This document shows, piece by piece, positions 45,076 to 54,320 of a DNA stretch of 64,000 nucleotides (positions are counted from its first letter, which is position 1; each line of letters starts with the position of its first letter). The position numbers were made by a program, and so were the translations under genes. Source of the stretch: Gallibacter intestinalis (GTDB taxonomy: Bacteria > Bacillota > Clostridia > Peptostreptococcales > Anaerovoracaceae); assembly GCF_014982745.1 (NCBI RefSeq), contig NZ_JADCKA010000002.1:62001-126000 (forward strand), written 5' to 3'. The notes under the pieces are model-generated. The model was given only the letters and a program-made list of their open reading frames with translations. It did no database searches and was not told where the DNA came from.

Positions 45076-46593
45076 ATGAAATTTAACTTGAGTTTTAAAC
45101 CTTCACAGGCAACTGATGAAAGAGAACCTCGTATGCCCCATTTCTGGGAAGCGATGGTATCCTTTCTTTCGCTGATTGTGATTATGTCTATAGGTATTGT
45201 TATATTCGAGGTTGACCCTCATATTCCGATGTTTATAGGTGTAATAATTGCCGCTTTGGTTTCTCTGCGACTTGGTTATAAATGGTCACAGATTGAAGAT
45301 ATGATGATTAAGGGCATATCAAGAGCCATGCAGGCGATTCTTATATTATCCATTGTAGGTATGATGATTGGTGTATGGCTGCTTTCAGGTACTATACCAA
45401 CAATGATATATTACGGTCTTAAGCTTTTGTCACCTTCGGTATTTCTTATAGCAACAATACTTATATGCTCAATCACTTCACTAGCCACAGGTACTTCTTG
45501 GGGTACAATGGGTACTATGGGTGTTGCTCTTATAGGAATAGCTCAAGGTATGGATATGCCAATAGGTCCTACAGTGGGAGCTATTTTAGCAGGAGCTTAC
45601 TTTGGAGATAAGCTTTCTCCTCTTTCAGATACTACGAACCTCGCTCCTGCCATGGCCGGAACAGATGTATTTACCCATGTAAAATACATGTTTTCTTCAA
45701 CAATAGTGTGTTATGTGATATCTCTTATATTTTTCGGAGTTTACGGATTTATGCATGCCTCCAGTAATGATGTAGATACATCTCAGGCAGCTGCCCTTAT
45801 GGATGGATTGCAGTCAACCTTTAACATAAATCCTATACTGCTGCTCCCACCTGTTGTCGTTATACTGGCTATAGCTTTAAAAGTTCCTGCTATACCGGGA
45901 ATAACACTTGGCGCTATCGTAGGCGCAGTGCTTGCTCCGATTTTTCAAAGCGAGCTAGGAATATTTGCAGTTAACGATGCCGGAGAAACCGTTATGACCC
46001 ATGTAGGCGCAAACTTCGGTGATATTTTAGACGTTGCACGAAACGGATATCTGTGCAATACAGATATACCTGCATTAAATGAGCTTCTTTCATCGGGCGG
46101 TCTTATGAACATGGCTTCATCAATCTTAATGACGCTTATAGCCATGATGTTTGGAGGCATTATGGAATTTACCCATCAGCTTGAGGTTATAGTAAATAAG
46201 ATTACAGGCTTTGTTAAAAGCGGTCCTGGACTCATTGCAGCTACAGAAGCAACCTGTGTTGTTTCTAACGCTACCATGCCTGAACAGTACATTTCCATAC
46301 TCGTTCCGGGCAGAATGTATGCAGAATCATTTAGAAAGGCTGGAATTCATCCAAAATCCCTTTCCAATGCCCTTGAAGCTGCCGGTACCGTTACATCACC
46401 GCTGATACCGTGGAATACATGCGGATTATACATTTTAGCCACCCTAGGTGTTTCAGCAGGCGTATATGCTCCGTGGGCTGTATTTAACTACTTGATGCCT
46501 ATTGTAAGTCTTGTAATGGCATTCCTTGGAATTACATGTACCAAGATGACACCTGAAGAACAGAAAAAAGCCGATGCTGGAGAGTTAGTATAA
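45076..46593 (+). CDS. nhaC: Na+/H+ antiporter NhaC
   Basis: Polytopic membrane protein of 505 aa, with about 12 hydrophobic segments. It has the NhaC motifs SLATGTSWGTMGTMGVALIG, ILAGAYFGDKLSPLSDTTNLAPA and VVSNATMPEQYISILVPGRMY, and a C-terminal PWNTCGLYIL block. It should export Na+ for H+ at alkaline pH or high sodium. Two ATGs compete: 45067 is one base from AAGGAG, and 45076 is ten bases away and chosen. It is a single-gene unit with its own terminator and is the second NhaC-type protein in the window. Confidence 0.93.
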   Translation: MKFNLSFKPSQATDEREPRMPHFWEAMVSFLSLIVIMSIGIVIFEVDPHIPMFIGVIIAALVSLRLGYKWSQIEDMMIKGISRAMQAILILSIVGMMIGVWLLSGTIPTMIYYGLKLLSPSVFLIATILICSITSLATGTSWGTMGTMGVALIGIAQGMDMPIGPTVGAILAGAYFGDKLSPLSDTTNLAPAMAGTDVFTHVKYMFSSTIVCYVISLIFFGVYGFMHASSNDVDTSQAAALMDGLQSTFNINPILLLPPVVVILAIALKVPAIPGITLGAIVGAVLAPIFQSELGIFAVNDAGETVMTHVGANFGDILDVARNGYLCNTDIPALNELLSSGGLMNMASSILMTLIAMMFGGIMEFTHQLEVIVNKITGFVKSGPGLIAATEATCVVSNATMPEQYISILVPGRMYAESFRKAGIHPKSLSNALEAAGTVTSPLIPWNTCGLYILATLGVSAGVYAPWAVFNYLMPIVSLVMAFLGITCTKMTPEEQKKADAGELV

Positions 46594-46608
46594 TAAATTA
46601 GACCATAT

Positions 46609-46638
46609 AAAATCCGGAGAAGTGATCTCCGGATTTTT
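46609..46638. terminator. Bidirectional intrinsic terminator (nhaC / ung)
   Basis: Stem AAATCCGGAGA / TCTCCGGATTT with a 5-base loop and T-run; convergent genes on both sides. Confidence 0.93.
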
Positions 46639-46655
46639 AATTTATTTTATCCTTT

Positions 46656-47315
46656 TTATTCATCAATGCTCCAGTCAATAGGCTCCTCTAAAAATGAATT
46701 GGCTTTGGAAAAATACTTTCCACCAAAAAAGCCTCTGTGAGCAGACAGTGGACTTGGATGCACGCTTTCAATAACATGGTGAGAAGGATTTGTTATGAGA
46801 CATTTTTTGCTTCTAGCATTTGAGCCCCACAATATAAATACAATGCCCTTTTCCCTTTCATTGAGCTTTTCTATTACAGTGTCGGTGAATCTTTCCCATC
46901 CCTTATTTCTATGACTGTTAGCTTCCCCTCTTCTTACAGTAAGTACAGTATTGAGAAGAAGAACTCCTCTTTCAGCCCATTGAGTTAAACATCCGTGGCT
47001 TGGAATTGTAACACCTAAATCTTCGTTAAGCTCCTTATATATATTAACCAGAGAAGGTGGAATTCTTACACCTTTTTGCACTGAAAACGCCAGTCCATGG
47101 GCTTGTCCCGGCTCATGATATGGATCCTGGCCTAGTATAACCACCTTAACATCCTCGTAAGGTGTATATTTAAGAGCATTAAATATATCGTGCATATCCG
47201 GATAAACCGTATGGGCAGCATATTCACATTTAAGAAATTCTCTAAGCTTTAGATAATAATTCTTTTCAAACTCCCCATTTAAAACTTGATCCCAGTCGTT
47301 TCCCAAATTTACCAT
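46656..47315 (-). CDS. ung: Uracil-DNA glycosylase (family 1)
   Basis: Base-excision repair enzyme removing uracil from DNA, 219 aa. The catalytic water-activating Asp64 lies in [40 protein letters not shown] supplies the uracil-binding region, and the leucine loop reads [23 protein letters not shown]. All family 1 motifs are intact. The start at 47315 follows AGGAGG. It is a monocistronic unit. Confidence 0.97.
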   Translation of the reverse strand: MVNLGNDWDQVLNGEFEKNYYLKLREFLKCEYAAHTVYPDMHDIFNALKYTPYEDVKVVILGQDPYHEPGQAHGLAFSVQKGVRIPPSLVNIYKELNEDLGVTIPSHGCLTQWAERGVLLLNTVLTVRRGEANSHRNKGWERFTDTVIEKLNEREKGIVFILWGSNARSKKCLITNPSHHVIESVHPSPLSAHRGFFGGKYFSKANSFLEEPIDWSIDE

Positions 47316-47365
47316 TTATATTTCCTCCTGCACAAAATTATACATCAGTCATCAAACTGTGTCAT

Positions 47366-47394
47366 TTGATTTTTAAATGTCTCAAGTGTACAAT
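47366..47394 (+). promoter_or_regulatory. Promoter predicting a leaderless transcript
   Basis: TTGATT (47366-47371), exactly 17 bp, TACAAT (47389-47394). Seven bases later is the ATG at 47402, so the start codon is at or within a base of +1. There is no Shine-Dalgarno sequence. Confidence 0.75.
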
Positions 47395-47401
47395 ATTTTC
47401 T

Positions 47402-48034
47402 ATGAAAGCGTATATATCAAAAAATGCAACTGAACAATTATTGAAATATCTCAAATCTAATGATTGTGAGATTGTATTTACCCATTGCGACCACGTCCAT
47501 GACGCTATAAAGGATCATCCTGACATACAGTTATGCCGTTTAAAAAATGAGATTTATCAAGGTGATACTGATAAACTTTCTGAAGTCTATCCTTCAGACA
47601 TTAGGTATAACGCTGCATGTACAGGAAAATACTTTATTCACAATTTAAAATACACTGATAGTGACCTTCTTAAAAAAGCAGAAAATGAAGGCCTTATTTT
47701 AATAAATGTAAAGCAAGGTTATTCAAAATGTAATATTGTAACAGTTGACGAAAACTCTATTATTACATCTGATAAAGGAATTGCCTCGTCCTGTGAGGGC
47801 ATTATGGATGTATTGCTCATATCCGAAGGAAATATAATCCTTCCGGGCTTTAATACAGGCTTTATCGGTGGCTGCAGCGGAAAGCTTAATGATACAGTCT
47901 TTTTTAACGGAGATTTAAGTAAGCATCCCGATTTTATAAAAATAAAAGATTATATTGAAAACAGAGGCTTAAAATGTCTGTGGTTTAAAGGAACATCTTT
48001 AACAGATATAGGCTCTGTTATTATAGGAGATTAA
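47402..48034 (+). CDS. DUF6873-like protein of unknown function
   Basis: A 210-aa protein beginning MKAYISKNATEQLLKYL. It contains HCDHVHDAIKDHPDIQLC, YPSDIRYNAACTGKYFIHN, a NVKQGYSKCNIVTVDENSIITSD stretch and a Gly-rich FNTGFIGGCSGKLND. The repeated pattern suggests an arginine-deiminase-like (GME) pentein fold, which agrees with my recollection of the DUF6873 group. A catalytic Cys could be in the GGCSG segment. No biochemical role is known to me. It is translated without a ribosome site (see promoter) and lies 3 bp before msrA, so the two form an operon. Confidence 0.72.
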   Translation: MKAYISKNATEQLLKYLKSNDCEIVFTHCDHVHDAIKDHPDIQLCRLKNEIYQGDTDKLSEVYPSDIRYNAACTGKYFIHNLKYTDSDLLKKAENEGLILINVKQGYSKCNIVTVDENSIITSDKGIASSCEGIMDVLLISEGNIILPGFNTGFIGGCSGKLNDTVFFNGDLSKHPDFIKIKDYIENRGLKCLWFKGTSLTDIGSVIIGD

Positions 48035-48037
48035 AAA

Positions 48038-48592
48038 ATGAAGGATATATATTTTGCAGGCGGATGCTTTTGGGGAATTGAAAAGCTTTTTGCTTCCCTT
48101 CCCGGAGTTATAACAACAGAATGCGGCTATGCAAACGGACTTTCTGACATAGTTCCCAACTACGAAAAAGTCTGTTACGGCGGTACAGGCTTCCGCGAAA
48201 CGGTTAAGGTGGTCTATGACGAAAGCCAAACATCATTAGAGGCTTTATTATTCGCCTACTATTCGGTTATTGACCCCACAATACCGAACAGGCAGGGACC
48301 TGATAAGGGGTCTCAATATCAGGTTGGCATTTATTATACCGATGATAAAACCGAGGAAACTGTGCGCCGCATCAGTGAAATTGAAAAAGCGTCCTATGAC
48401 CAATTTATCGTAGAAATTAAACCCCTTAAAAACTATTATACCGCCGAGGATTATCATCAGAAGTATCTTGATAAAAATCCCCGTGGTTATTGTCATATAA
48501 ACCCTGTTAGAATGTCTGAAATCGCCAAATTTAACATACGCCCCGAAGAATACAACAAACCTGCAAGGGAAATACTTAAAATAGAAATATAG
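48038..48592 (+). CDS. msrA: Peptide-methionine (S)-S-oxide reductase MsrA
   Basis: Repairs oxidised methionine; 184 aa. The catalytic Cys10 is in the hallmark GGCFWGIEKLF; GYANG, VCYGGTGFRETV, DPTIPNRQGPDKGSQYQVGIYY and NYYTAEDYHQKYLDKNPRGYC follow. There is no C-terminal MsrB domain, although the end of the protein (about residues 155-184) is slightly longer than in minimal MsrA. The Shine-Dalgarno AGGAG lies within the last codons of the DUF6873-like gene. Confidence 0.97.
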   Translation: MKDIYFAGGCFWGIEKLFASLPGVITTECGYANGLSDIVPNYEKVCYGGTGFRETVKVVYDESQTSLEALLFAYYSVIDPTIPNRQGPDKGSQYQVGIYYTDDKTEETVRRISEIEKASYDQFIVEIKPLKNYYTAEDYHQKYLDKNPRGYCHINPVRMSEIAKFNIRPEEYNKPAREILKIEI

Positions 48593-48611
48593 CTAAAGGA
48601 CTAAATAACCA

Positions 48612-49634
48612 ATGAAAAAACACGCAATTATACCGATATTTATTCCCCATCATGGATGTCCAAATGACTGTGTCTTTTGCAATCAAAAGATAATAACCGC
48701 AAGAAGCAAACCGGTATCTGCAGATGATGTAAGAAGCATAATCGAGACCTATCTTTCCACACTTTCAGACAGAGGTCTTGATGAAATCGAAGTTGCTTTC
48801 TTTGGTGGTAGTTTTACCGGGATTCCAATAGACCAGCAGACAGCATATTTAAAGATAGCAGACGAATACAAGCAGAAAGGACTTATTGATAAAATACATC
48901 TTTCCACAAGGCCAGATTATATTGACAATGAAATACTTGCAAATCTTAAGAAGCATCATGTAGATGTTATTGAGCTTGGAGTCCAATCCTTTGATGAGGA
49001 AGTTCTGTTGCTTTCAAAACGCGGTCACACAATTGATGATGTATATAAAGCATGCAAATTGATAAAGGATGAAGGTTTCACTTTGGGAATACAGCTTATG
49101 ATAGGACTTCCTGGAGATACTAAAGAAAAGTCAGTTATCAGCGCCCAAAAAGCTGCAGCCCTATCCCCTTCCTTGGCGCGACTGTATCCTACTGTAATAC
49201 TCGAGGATACACAGCTTGCCGAAATGTACCGAAACGGCACATATAATGGCATCAGCGAGGATGAAGCGGTAGACACCTGTAAGGACATGTACCGAATACT
49301 TACCGATGCAGGAATAAAAGTAATGCGTGTAGGCCTTAAAAGCACAGATCTTGTAACAAATAGCAGTGACCTTGGTGGAAACTATCACCCTGCTTTCAGG
49401 CAGCTCGTTGAAGGGCAAATAGCTAAGGAAGATATGCTTAAAGAGATTGAAAAACTGCCTGAAAACACAAACAGTATTACCTTTTCGGCCAGTCCTAAGT
49501 CTTTTTCAAATATGATTGGCCATAAAGGTATAAACAAGAAATACTTTGAGGAAAAGTTCCCAAACATAAATATTTCATACGAAATGGACGAAACCATTGC
49601 AGACGGTCATTATGCTCTTACGAAAACAGTATGA
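48612..49634 (+). CDS. Radical SAM protein, Elp3-like (COG1243 type)
   Basis: A 340-aa protein starting AIIPIFIPHHGCPNDCVFCNQKIITA, a CxxxxCxxC-type cluster site as in the Elp3/YhcC-like branch (Cys at HGCPNDCVFC). FFGGSFTGIP, IHLSTRPDYID, VIELGVQSFDEEVLLLSKRGH and GIQLMIGLPGD follow. Unlike Elp3 it lacks the GNAT acetyltransferase domain. Small Clostridium proteins of this kind often lie beside rnc/smc, but here the neighbour is msrA (19 bp). The substrate is unknown; a tRNA modification or oxidative-stress link is only inferred. Confidence 0.88.
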   Translation: MKKHAIIPIFIPHHGCPNDCVFCNQKIITARSKPVSADDVRSIIETYLSTLSDRGLDEIEVAFFGGSFTGIPIDQQTAYLKIADEYKQKGLIDKIHLSTRPDYIDNEILANLKKHHVDVIELGVQSFDEEVLLLSKRGHTIDDVYKACKLIKDEGFTLGIQLMIGLPGDTKEKSVISAQKAAALSPSLARLYPTVILEDTQLAEMYRNGTYNGISEDEAVDTCKDMYRILTDAGIKVMRVGLKSTDLVTNSSDLGGNYHPAFRQLVEGQIAKEDMLKEIEKLPENTNSITFSASPKSFSNMIGHKGINKKYFEEKFPNINISYEMDETIADGHYALTKTV

Positions 49635-49640
49635 TATTCA

Positions 49641-49669
49641 TTGTAAAGAAGTCGTATATATGATATTAT
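49641..49669 (+). promoter_or_regulatory. Promoter of the ACT/UPF0210 operon
   Basis: TTGTAA (49641-49646), 17-bp spacer, TATTAT (49664-49669), just after the radical-SAM stop. Confidence 0.75.
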
Positions 49670-49712
49670 TTAATTTAGTGAAATTGTTGAAAATTAACGG
49701 AGGTAAAGACAT

Positions 49713-49976
49713 ATGAAAGCAGTAGTAACAGTGATCGGAAAAGACACAGTTGGTATCCTGGCATCCACAAGTGCCGAGCTTGCAAAAGCTAATGTTAATA
49801 TTATTGAAGTAACTCAATCGGTGCTTCAGGATTTCTTCGCCATGATTATGCTTGTAGATATATCCGAATCCAAGCTCTCAATAGATGAGCTTAAAAAGGA
49901 TCTGCAGGAAAATGTGGAAGGTATGGAAATCCATGTAATGCATGAAGATATCTTCAATTCCATGCACAGAATTTAA
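49713..49976 (+). CDS. ACT-domain protein (UPF0237)
   Basis: An 87-aa single ACT domain: MKAVVTVIGKDTVGILASTSAELAKANVNIIEVTQSVLQDFFAMIMLVD (quoted only to show the GkDtvGI and NI.dv.Q pattern; the first 49 residues carry it). ACT domains bind small ligands, usually amino acids. It begins after ACGGAGG and ends 18 bp before the UPF0210 gene; the two are always neighbours in Firmicutes, suggesting that the ACT protein regulates or senses for its partner. Confidence 0.93.
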   Translation: MKAVVTVIGKDTVGILASTSAELAKANVNIIEVTQSVLQDFFAMIMLVDISESKLSIDELKKDLQENVEGMEIHVMHEDIFNSMHRI

Positions 49977-49994
49977 ACACAACGGAGGTAAAAA

Positions 49995-51353
49995 ATGCTG
50001 AATACAAGCGATATTCTAGAAACCATAAAAATGATACAGGATGAAAACCTTGATATCAGAACAATCACCATGGGCATTTCCCTTCTGGACTGTGCCGATT
50101 CGGATATCGATAAATCCTGTGAAAAGATATATGAAAAAATTTGCAGACTTGCAGGAAATCTTGTTAAAACCGGTGAGGATATTGAAAAGAAATACGGTAT
50201 TCCTATTGTAAACAAGAGAATTTCCGTAACACCTATTGCAATGCTTGTAGGAGTGAGCGGCGGAGATCCTGTTAAATATGCAAAGACCCTTGACAGAGCT
50301 GCTAAAACAGTCGGTGTTAACTTCATCGGCGGATATTCTGCTCTTGTACAGAAAGGCTTCAGCGCAGGAGATAAGGAGCTTATGGAATCAATTCCTAGAG
50401 CCCTTTCTGAAACTGAATTCGTATGTTCTTCCGTAAATGTCGGCAGTACAAAGGCCGGTATAAATATGGATGCTGTAAAGATAATGGGACGCGTTATCAA
50501 GGAATCATCCGAAATCACCAAGGACAGACAGTGTATCGGTGCTGCTAAACTGGTGGTATTCTGTAATGCTCCTGAGGATAATCCGTTTATGGCCGGTGCA
50601 TTCCACGGTCCTGGTGAACCTGACTGCGTTATAAATGTCGGAGTTTCAGGTCCAGGTGTTGTAAGAGCAGCTTTAGAAAAAATGGATGATACAGATGACC
50701 TTCAGAAGGTTGCTGATACAATTAAGAAAACTGCATTTAAGATTACTAGAATGGGTCAGCTTGTCGGAGAAGAGGCTTCAAAGGCCCTTGGTGTACCTTT
50801 CGGTATCATAGACCTCTCATTGGCTCCTACCCCTGCCATAGGCGACTCTGTAGCCCATATCTTAGAGGAAATAGGACTTGAAGAAGTCGGTGCCGCAGGC
50901 ACTACTGCTGCCCTTGCAATGCTCAACGATGCAGTTAAAAAAGGTGGCGTTATGGCTTCATCTACTGTCGGCGGACTTTCCGGAGCTTTTATTCCGGTAT
51001 CCGAAGATGCTGGTATGATTGCCGGTGCCCGTTCAGGATCTCTTATCATCGAAAAGCTTGAGGCTATGACAGCAGTATGCTCCGTAGGTCTTGATATGAT
51101 TATCGTACCTGGAGACACTACTCCTGAGGTGCTTTCAGCTATAATTGCTGATGAAGCAGCCATCGGCATGGTTAACTCCAAGACTACTGCAGTAAGAATC
51201 ATTCCTGCCATCGGTCTTAAGGATGGAGAAGAGTTAAACTTCGGTGGACTTCTTGGATACGGTCCTGTAATGAAGGTGAATACAAAATCCCCTGCAAAGA
51301 TGATTAACAGAGGCGGAAGAATACCTGCTCCTATACAGAGCCTTAAAAACTAA
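49995..51353 (+). CDS. UPF0210/PFL-like family protein (DUF711)
   Basis: A 452-aa protein of the DUF711 family, structurally related to pyruvate formate-lyase/ribonucleotide-reductase ten-stranded barrels. No glycyl-radical C-terminal motif is visible, so radical chemistry is not implied. Conserved blocks include [42 protein letters not shown] and [19 protein letters not shown]. Start ATG follows ACGGAGG. No enzymatic role is established to my knowledge; linkage with the ACT protein suggests a small-molecule-responsive enzyme. Ends at a strong terminator. Confidence 0.9.
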   Translation: MLNTSDILETIKMIQDENLDIRTITMGISLLDCADSDIDKSCEKIYEKICRLAGNLVKTGEDIEKKYGIPIVNKRISVTPIAMLVGVSGGDPVKYAKTLDRAAKTVGVNFIGGYSALVQKGFSAGDKELMESIPRALSETEFVCSSVNVGSTKAGINMDAVKIMGRVIKESSEITKDRQCIGAAKLVVFCNAPEDNPFMAGAFHGPGEPDCVINVGVSGPGVVRAALEKMDDTDDLQKVADTIKKTAFKITRMGQLVGEEASKALGVPFGIIDLSLAPTPAIGDSVAHILEEIGLEEVGAAGTTAALAMLNDAVKKGGVMASSTVGGLSGAFIPVSEDAGMIAGARSGSLIIEKLEAMTAVCSVGLDMIIVPGDTTPEVLSAIIADEAAIGMVNSKTTAVRIIPAIGLKDGEELNFGGLLGYGPVMKVNTKSPAKMINRGGRIPAPIQSLKN

Positions 51354-51371
51354 ACATCATTAAAAAATATT

Positions 51372-51411
51372 AGACAGTGCAAAAGATATCTATAATTGCA
51401 CTGTCTTTTTT
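51372..51411. terminator. Intrinsic terminator (UPF0210 / sigma-54 regulator)
   Basis: Eleven-bp stem AGACAGTGCAA / TTGCACTGTCT, 13-base loop and T6; works for the plus-strand gene and is suitable for the convergent one. Confidence 0.92.
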
Positions 51412-51422
51412 ATTTCATTTTC

Positions 51423-52994
51423 TTACTGCTTACAGTATTTGTTAATAAGTCTATGGGCTGTTGACTGGGATATTCCCAATTTTTCTGCCACCTTGTAGGA
51501 GCTTCCGTAGTTTTGGTATGCTCTTCTTACTATTCTTCCCTCTTCTAGACTTAGCATTTCTTTAAGAGTTAAATTCTCATTGCTCATATCGTCGTTTATT
51601 ATGCTCTTAAGGTCATTATGGTCCAAAACATTGGTAGGAAGATCAGAAAGCTGTATTTTTCCCTTCTCGCTGTTAAGTATAAGAAATTCCACAAGATGCT
51701 CAAGTTCCCTTATATTGCCGGGATATGAATACCTTTCAAGACTTCTTCTTGCTGCTTCAGTCATATTAACATTGACGCTGTGTTTACAGTTAAAGTATTC
51801 CATATAATGGTCAAGCAATAAACTGATGTCCTCAGGTCTCTCAGAAAGAGAAGGTATATTAACTGTAATCACAGAAAGGCGATAATACAAATCCTCTCTG
51901 AACAGCTTTTTTTCGATCATATCCGGAAGATTTTGATTTGTAGCAGCTATAATTCTGACATCAATTTTCTTTGAGCGGGTACCTCCCACAGGAACGAAGG
52001 TTTTTTCCTGTATAAATTCAAGGAGCTTTGCCTGCACACTCATTGGAATTTCACCTATTTCATCTAAAAACAATGTACCGCCGTCGGCATTTTCTACAAG
52101 GCCCTTTTTACCCTTGTCCGAAGCTCCTGTAAATGCGCCCTTTTCATATCCAAACAGCTCTGACTCCATGAGATTTTCCGGTATCGTTGAACAGTTTATG
52201 GATATAAAAGGTTTTTCAGAGCGATTGCTCATGGCGTGAATCCGTTTAGCAAGCATGCTCTTGCCAGTTCCAGATTTCCCCAAAACAAGCATTGTCACAT
52301 CCTTTTTTGCCATATTATCCACAAGATTGTTTACTTCTTGCATCTTTGCGCTGGTAAACTCAATATCTTCCTTATAATTATCTCCATATCTCATATCGAG
52401 ATTTTTTTGTGCGTTCATCAGCTTTTTTGATGTGTCATAAAGATCTTGTTTGAGCTTATTTATTTCCGTTATATCGCGGCAGTTTTCAACTATAAAGAGA
52501 ATTTCATCGTTTTCATCTAATACAGGAGTTGTAGTGTTTAAAATTGTCTTACCGACTCTTGTAGTCTGTTCATATGTCATTGGAACTTTCTGCTCTATAA
52601 CATCTCTAAGCAATGTTCTATCAACAACACCGTCATCTACAAATTCCCATATATATTTTCCCATCATTTCACTGCATGTGATACCGTAATGCTTTTCAAA
52701 GGTTTTATTGCAGTATATTGCCCTTCCGTGCTTATCGCATATAAATATTTCGTCAAAGGAAGATTCGAGGGTTTTTGATATGAAATCATTTTCATTATCG
52801 TTTATCCAGTAAATACGATGTTCCTGAGTCTTTATGCACACAGGATTATTGCTTTCAAGAAGTTCCTTTACACTGTCAATGTGGTCTATTTTACCCATTC
52901 CGGAAAGCTGCTTTATTATTTCGTTAGCAAATATGACATTACCCGAAACATCTGTAATAATACAACCGCAGACTGCTTTGTTGTCTACGCTCAT
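51423..52994 (-). CDS. PAS-domain sigma-54-dependent activator
   Basis: Enhancer-binding protein of 523 aa. The N-terminal segment (1-65) looks like a degenerate PAS. A PAS domain follows (about 78-180: DEIFICDKHGRAIYCNKTFEKHYGI, in parts) with a linking coiled coil. The AAA+ domain has Walker A GKSGTGKS (239-246), GAFTGA (286-291, the sigma-54 contact) and FLDEIGE. The C-terminal helix-turn-helix is YKVAEKLGISQSTAHRLINKY. It has no receiver domain, so PAS ligand or redox sensing is likely. It follows the 4-hydroxybutyrate genes on the same strand and is their probable regulator (inference). Confidence 0.93.
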   Translation of the reverse strand: MSVDNKAVCGCIITDVSGNVIFANEIIKQLSGMGKIDHIDSVKELLESNNPVCIKTQEHRIYWINDNENDFISKTLESSFDEIFICDKHGRAIYCNKTFEKHYGITCSEMMGKYIWEFVDDGVVDRTLLRDVIEQKVPMTYEQTTRVGKTILNTTTPVLDENDEILFIVENCRDITEINKLKQDLYDTSKKLMNAQKNLDMRYGDNYKEDIEFTSAKMQEVNNLVDNMAKKDVTMLVLGKSGTGKSMLAKRIHAMSNRSEKPFISINCSTIPENLMESELFGYEKGAFTGASDKGKKGLVENADGGTLFLDEIGEIPMSVQAKLLEFIQEKTFVPVGGTRSKKIDVRIIAATNQNLPDMIEKKLFREDLYYRLSVITVNIPSLSERPEDISLLLDHYMEYFNCKHSVNVNMTEAARRSLERYSYPGNIRELEHLVEFLILNSEKGKIQLSDLPTNVLDHNDLKSIINDDMSNENLTLKEMLSLEEGRIVRRAYQNYGSSYKVAEKLGISQSTAHRLINKYCKQ

Positions 52995-53071
52995 ACCATT
53001 ACCTCCCCATATTGTTATTTATTTAACGATTTCTGATTAGAGTATACAATATTTTTCCATTTTTGAATAGT

Positions 53072-53128
53072 CCAATAATTCAAATCGGCCGATTTTTTAG
53101 TCGGCCGATTTTATGTATGTATTATTGG
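53072..53128 (-). terminator. Nested palindrome after the 4-hydroxybutyrate operon
   Basis: Inner stem AAATCGGCCGA / TCGGCCGATTT (53082-53092, 53101-53111) lies inside outer arms CCAATAAT / ATTATTGG. The T-run on the minus strand is poor (TTTGAATTA), so it may be a terminator, an mRNA-stabilising end, or an operator for the regulator gene. Confidence 0.68.
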
Positions 53129-53160
53129 AGGATAGATATAGATAAAATGATTATCGTTAT

Positions 53161-54282
53161 TTAATAAAGGGCAGCAAAAATTTCTCTTATTTCATCATCT
53201 GAGAGGTATACATAGTTATTTACGAGAAGTCTCTGCTGTTCCTTTACTGTCGATTCTGTAAACTCATCGATGTTTGCTTCAGTCATGCCGTATTCTCTCA
53301 GCGGCTTCTTTGCAATGAGCTTACCAAGGAGCTTTTCAAGCTCTTCGTATACGTTTTCTTCACTGCATCCCAGGCAGTCTGCTAAAATCTTATTAGCGGC
53401 TCTAATCTTTCCGTTAGGATCCTTTCTCATATACATCTTAAATACTTCTGTGAAGAACTGATAATTTGCTTCCCCGTGAGGTACATGAAACGCTCCACCG
53501 ATGGAATATGAAAGTGCATGTACAGCACCTACGCCGGCATTACCGAATGCGATTCCTGCATAGTTAGATGCCAGTGCAAAATCCTTAAGGAATGGTGCTC
53601 TGCTTTCCTTTGTATTTCCTTTAGCTGCTATTTCCTTATATCCATTCATTATCATTTCAATAGCCTTCAGGGAATACATTTCAGTGAAAGGCGATGCTTT
53701 AGGTGAAACATATGATTCGATTGCATGAATCAAAGCGTCTATGGAGCTTGTGGCAAATACGCCGTCAGGAAGTCCTGAAAGACTCTCCGGAATAAGTACT
53801 GCGTAGTCCGCGTATGTCTGTTCCACAGCTAAGCCTTTCTTTATTTTAAGAGATTTAAGTTCTGCAATAGCAACATTTGTAACCTCTGAACCTGTTCCGC
53901 ATGTAGTAGGTATAACTATAAGTTCTCTTTCCTTTACCGGTGGCACTTCACCTGTGAATAATTTAACAGATTCATCAGGAACATCCAGGGAAAGAACCTT
54001 GCAGATGTCTACAATAGTTCCGCCACCGATGGCAATAAGACGATCGAAATCATATTTTTTCATTTCAGCAGAAATCTGATCTATCATCTGGTCAGATGGC
54101 TCGCCCATTCCGTATTTTTCCTGATAGATTACCTTTGCTCCTGTGTTGAGCGGTTCAATGAAAGGCTTATAGAGCCATTCATTTGTCAAAATCATATCTC
54201 TTTCTGTTAATTTAAATTCTTCATTAAAATCCTTAAATGTGTCAAAATAAAATACCTGTGGTACAACTCTAAGTGCTAACAT
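53161..54282 (-). CDS. 4-Hydroxybutyrate dehydrogenase (iron-dependent ADH family)
   Basis: Group III metal-dependent alcohol dehydrogenase, 373 aa, about the same length as the Clostridium kluyveri 4HbD. The NAD-binding loop is AIGGGTIVDICKVLSLD. The metal ligands are in SSIDALIHAIESYVSP and VHALSYSIGGAFHVPHGEANYQF (Asp and three His). It reduces succinate semialdehyde to 4-hydroxybutyrate or the reverse. The start at 54282 follows GAAAGGA. It is the last gene of the abfD-abfT cluster, so its function is assigned by family plus context. Confidence 0.92.
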   Translation of the reverse strand: MLALRVVPQVFYFDTFKDFNEEFKLTERDMILTNEWLYKPFIEPLNTGAKVIYQEKYGMGEPSDQMIDQISAEMKKYDFDRLIAIGGGTIVDICKVLSLDVPDESVKLFTGEVPPVKERELIVIPTTCGTGSEVTNVAIAELKSLKIKKGLAVEQTYADYAVLIPESLSGLPDGVFATSSIDALIHAIESYVSPKASPFTEMYSLKAIEMIMNGYKEIAAKGNTKESRAPFLKDFALASNYAGIAFGNAGVGAVHALSYSIGGAFHVPHGEANYQFFTEVFKMYMRKDPNGKIRAANKILADCLGCSEENVYEELEKLLGKLIAKKPLREYGMTEANIDEFTESTVKEQQRLLVNNYVYLSDDEIREIFAALY

Positions 54283-54320
54283 TTTGTTTCCTTTCCGCCC
54301 TTAGGCTTTTTATACAGAAT

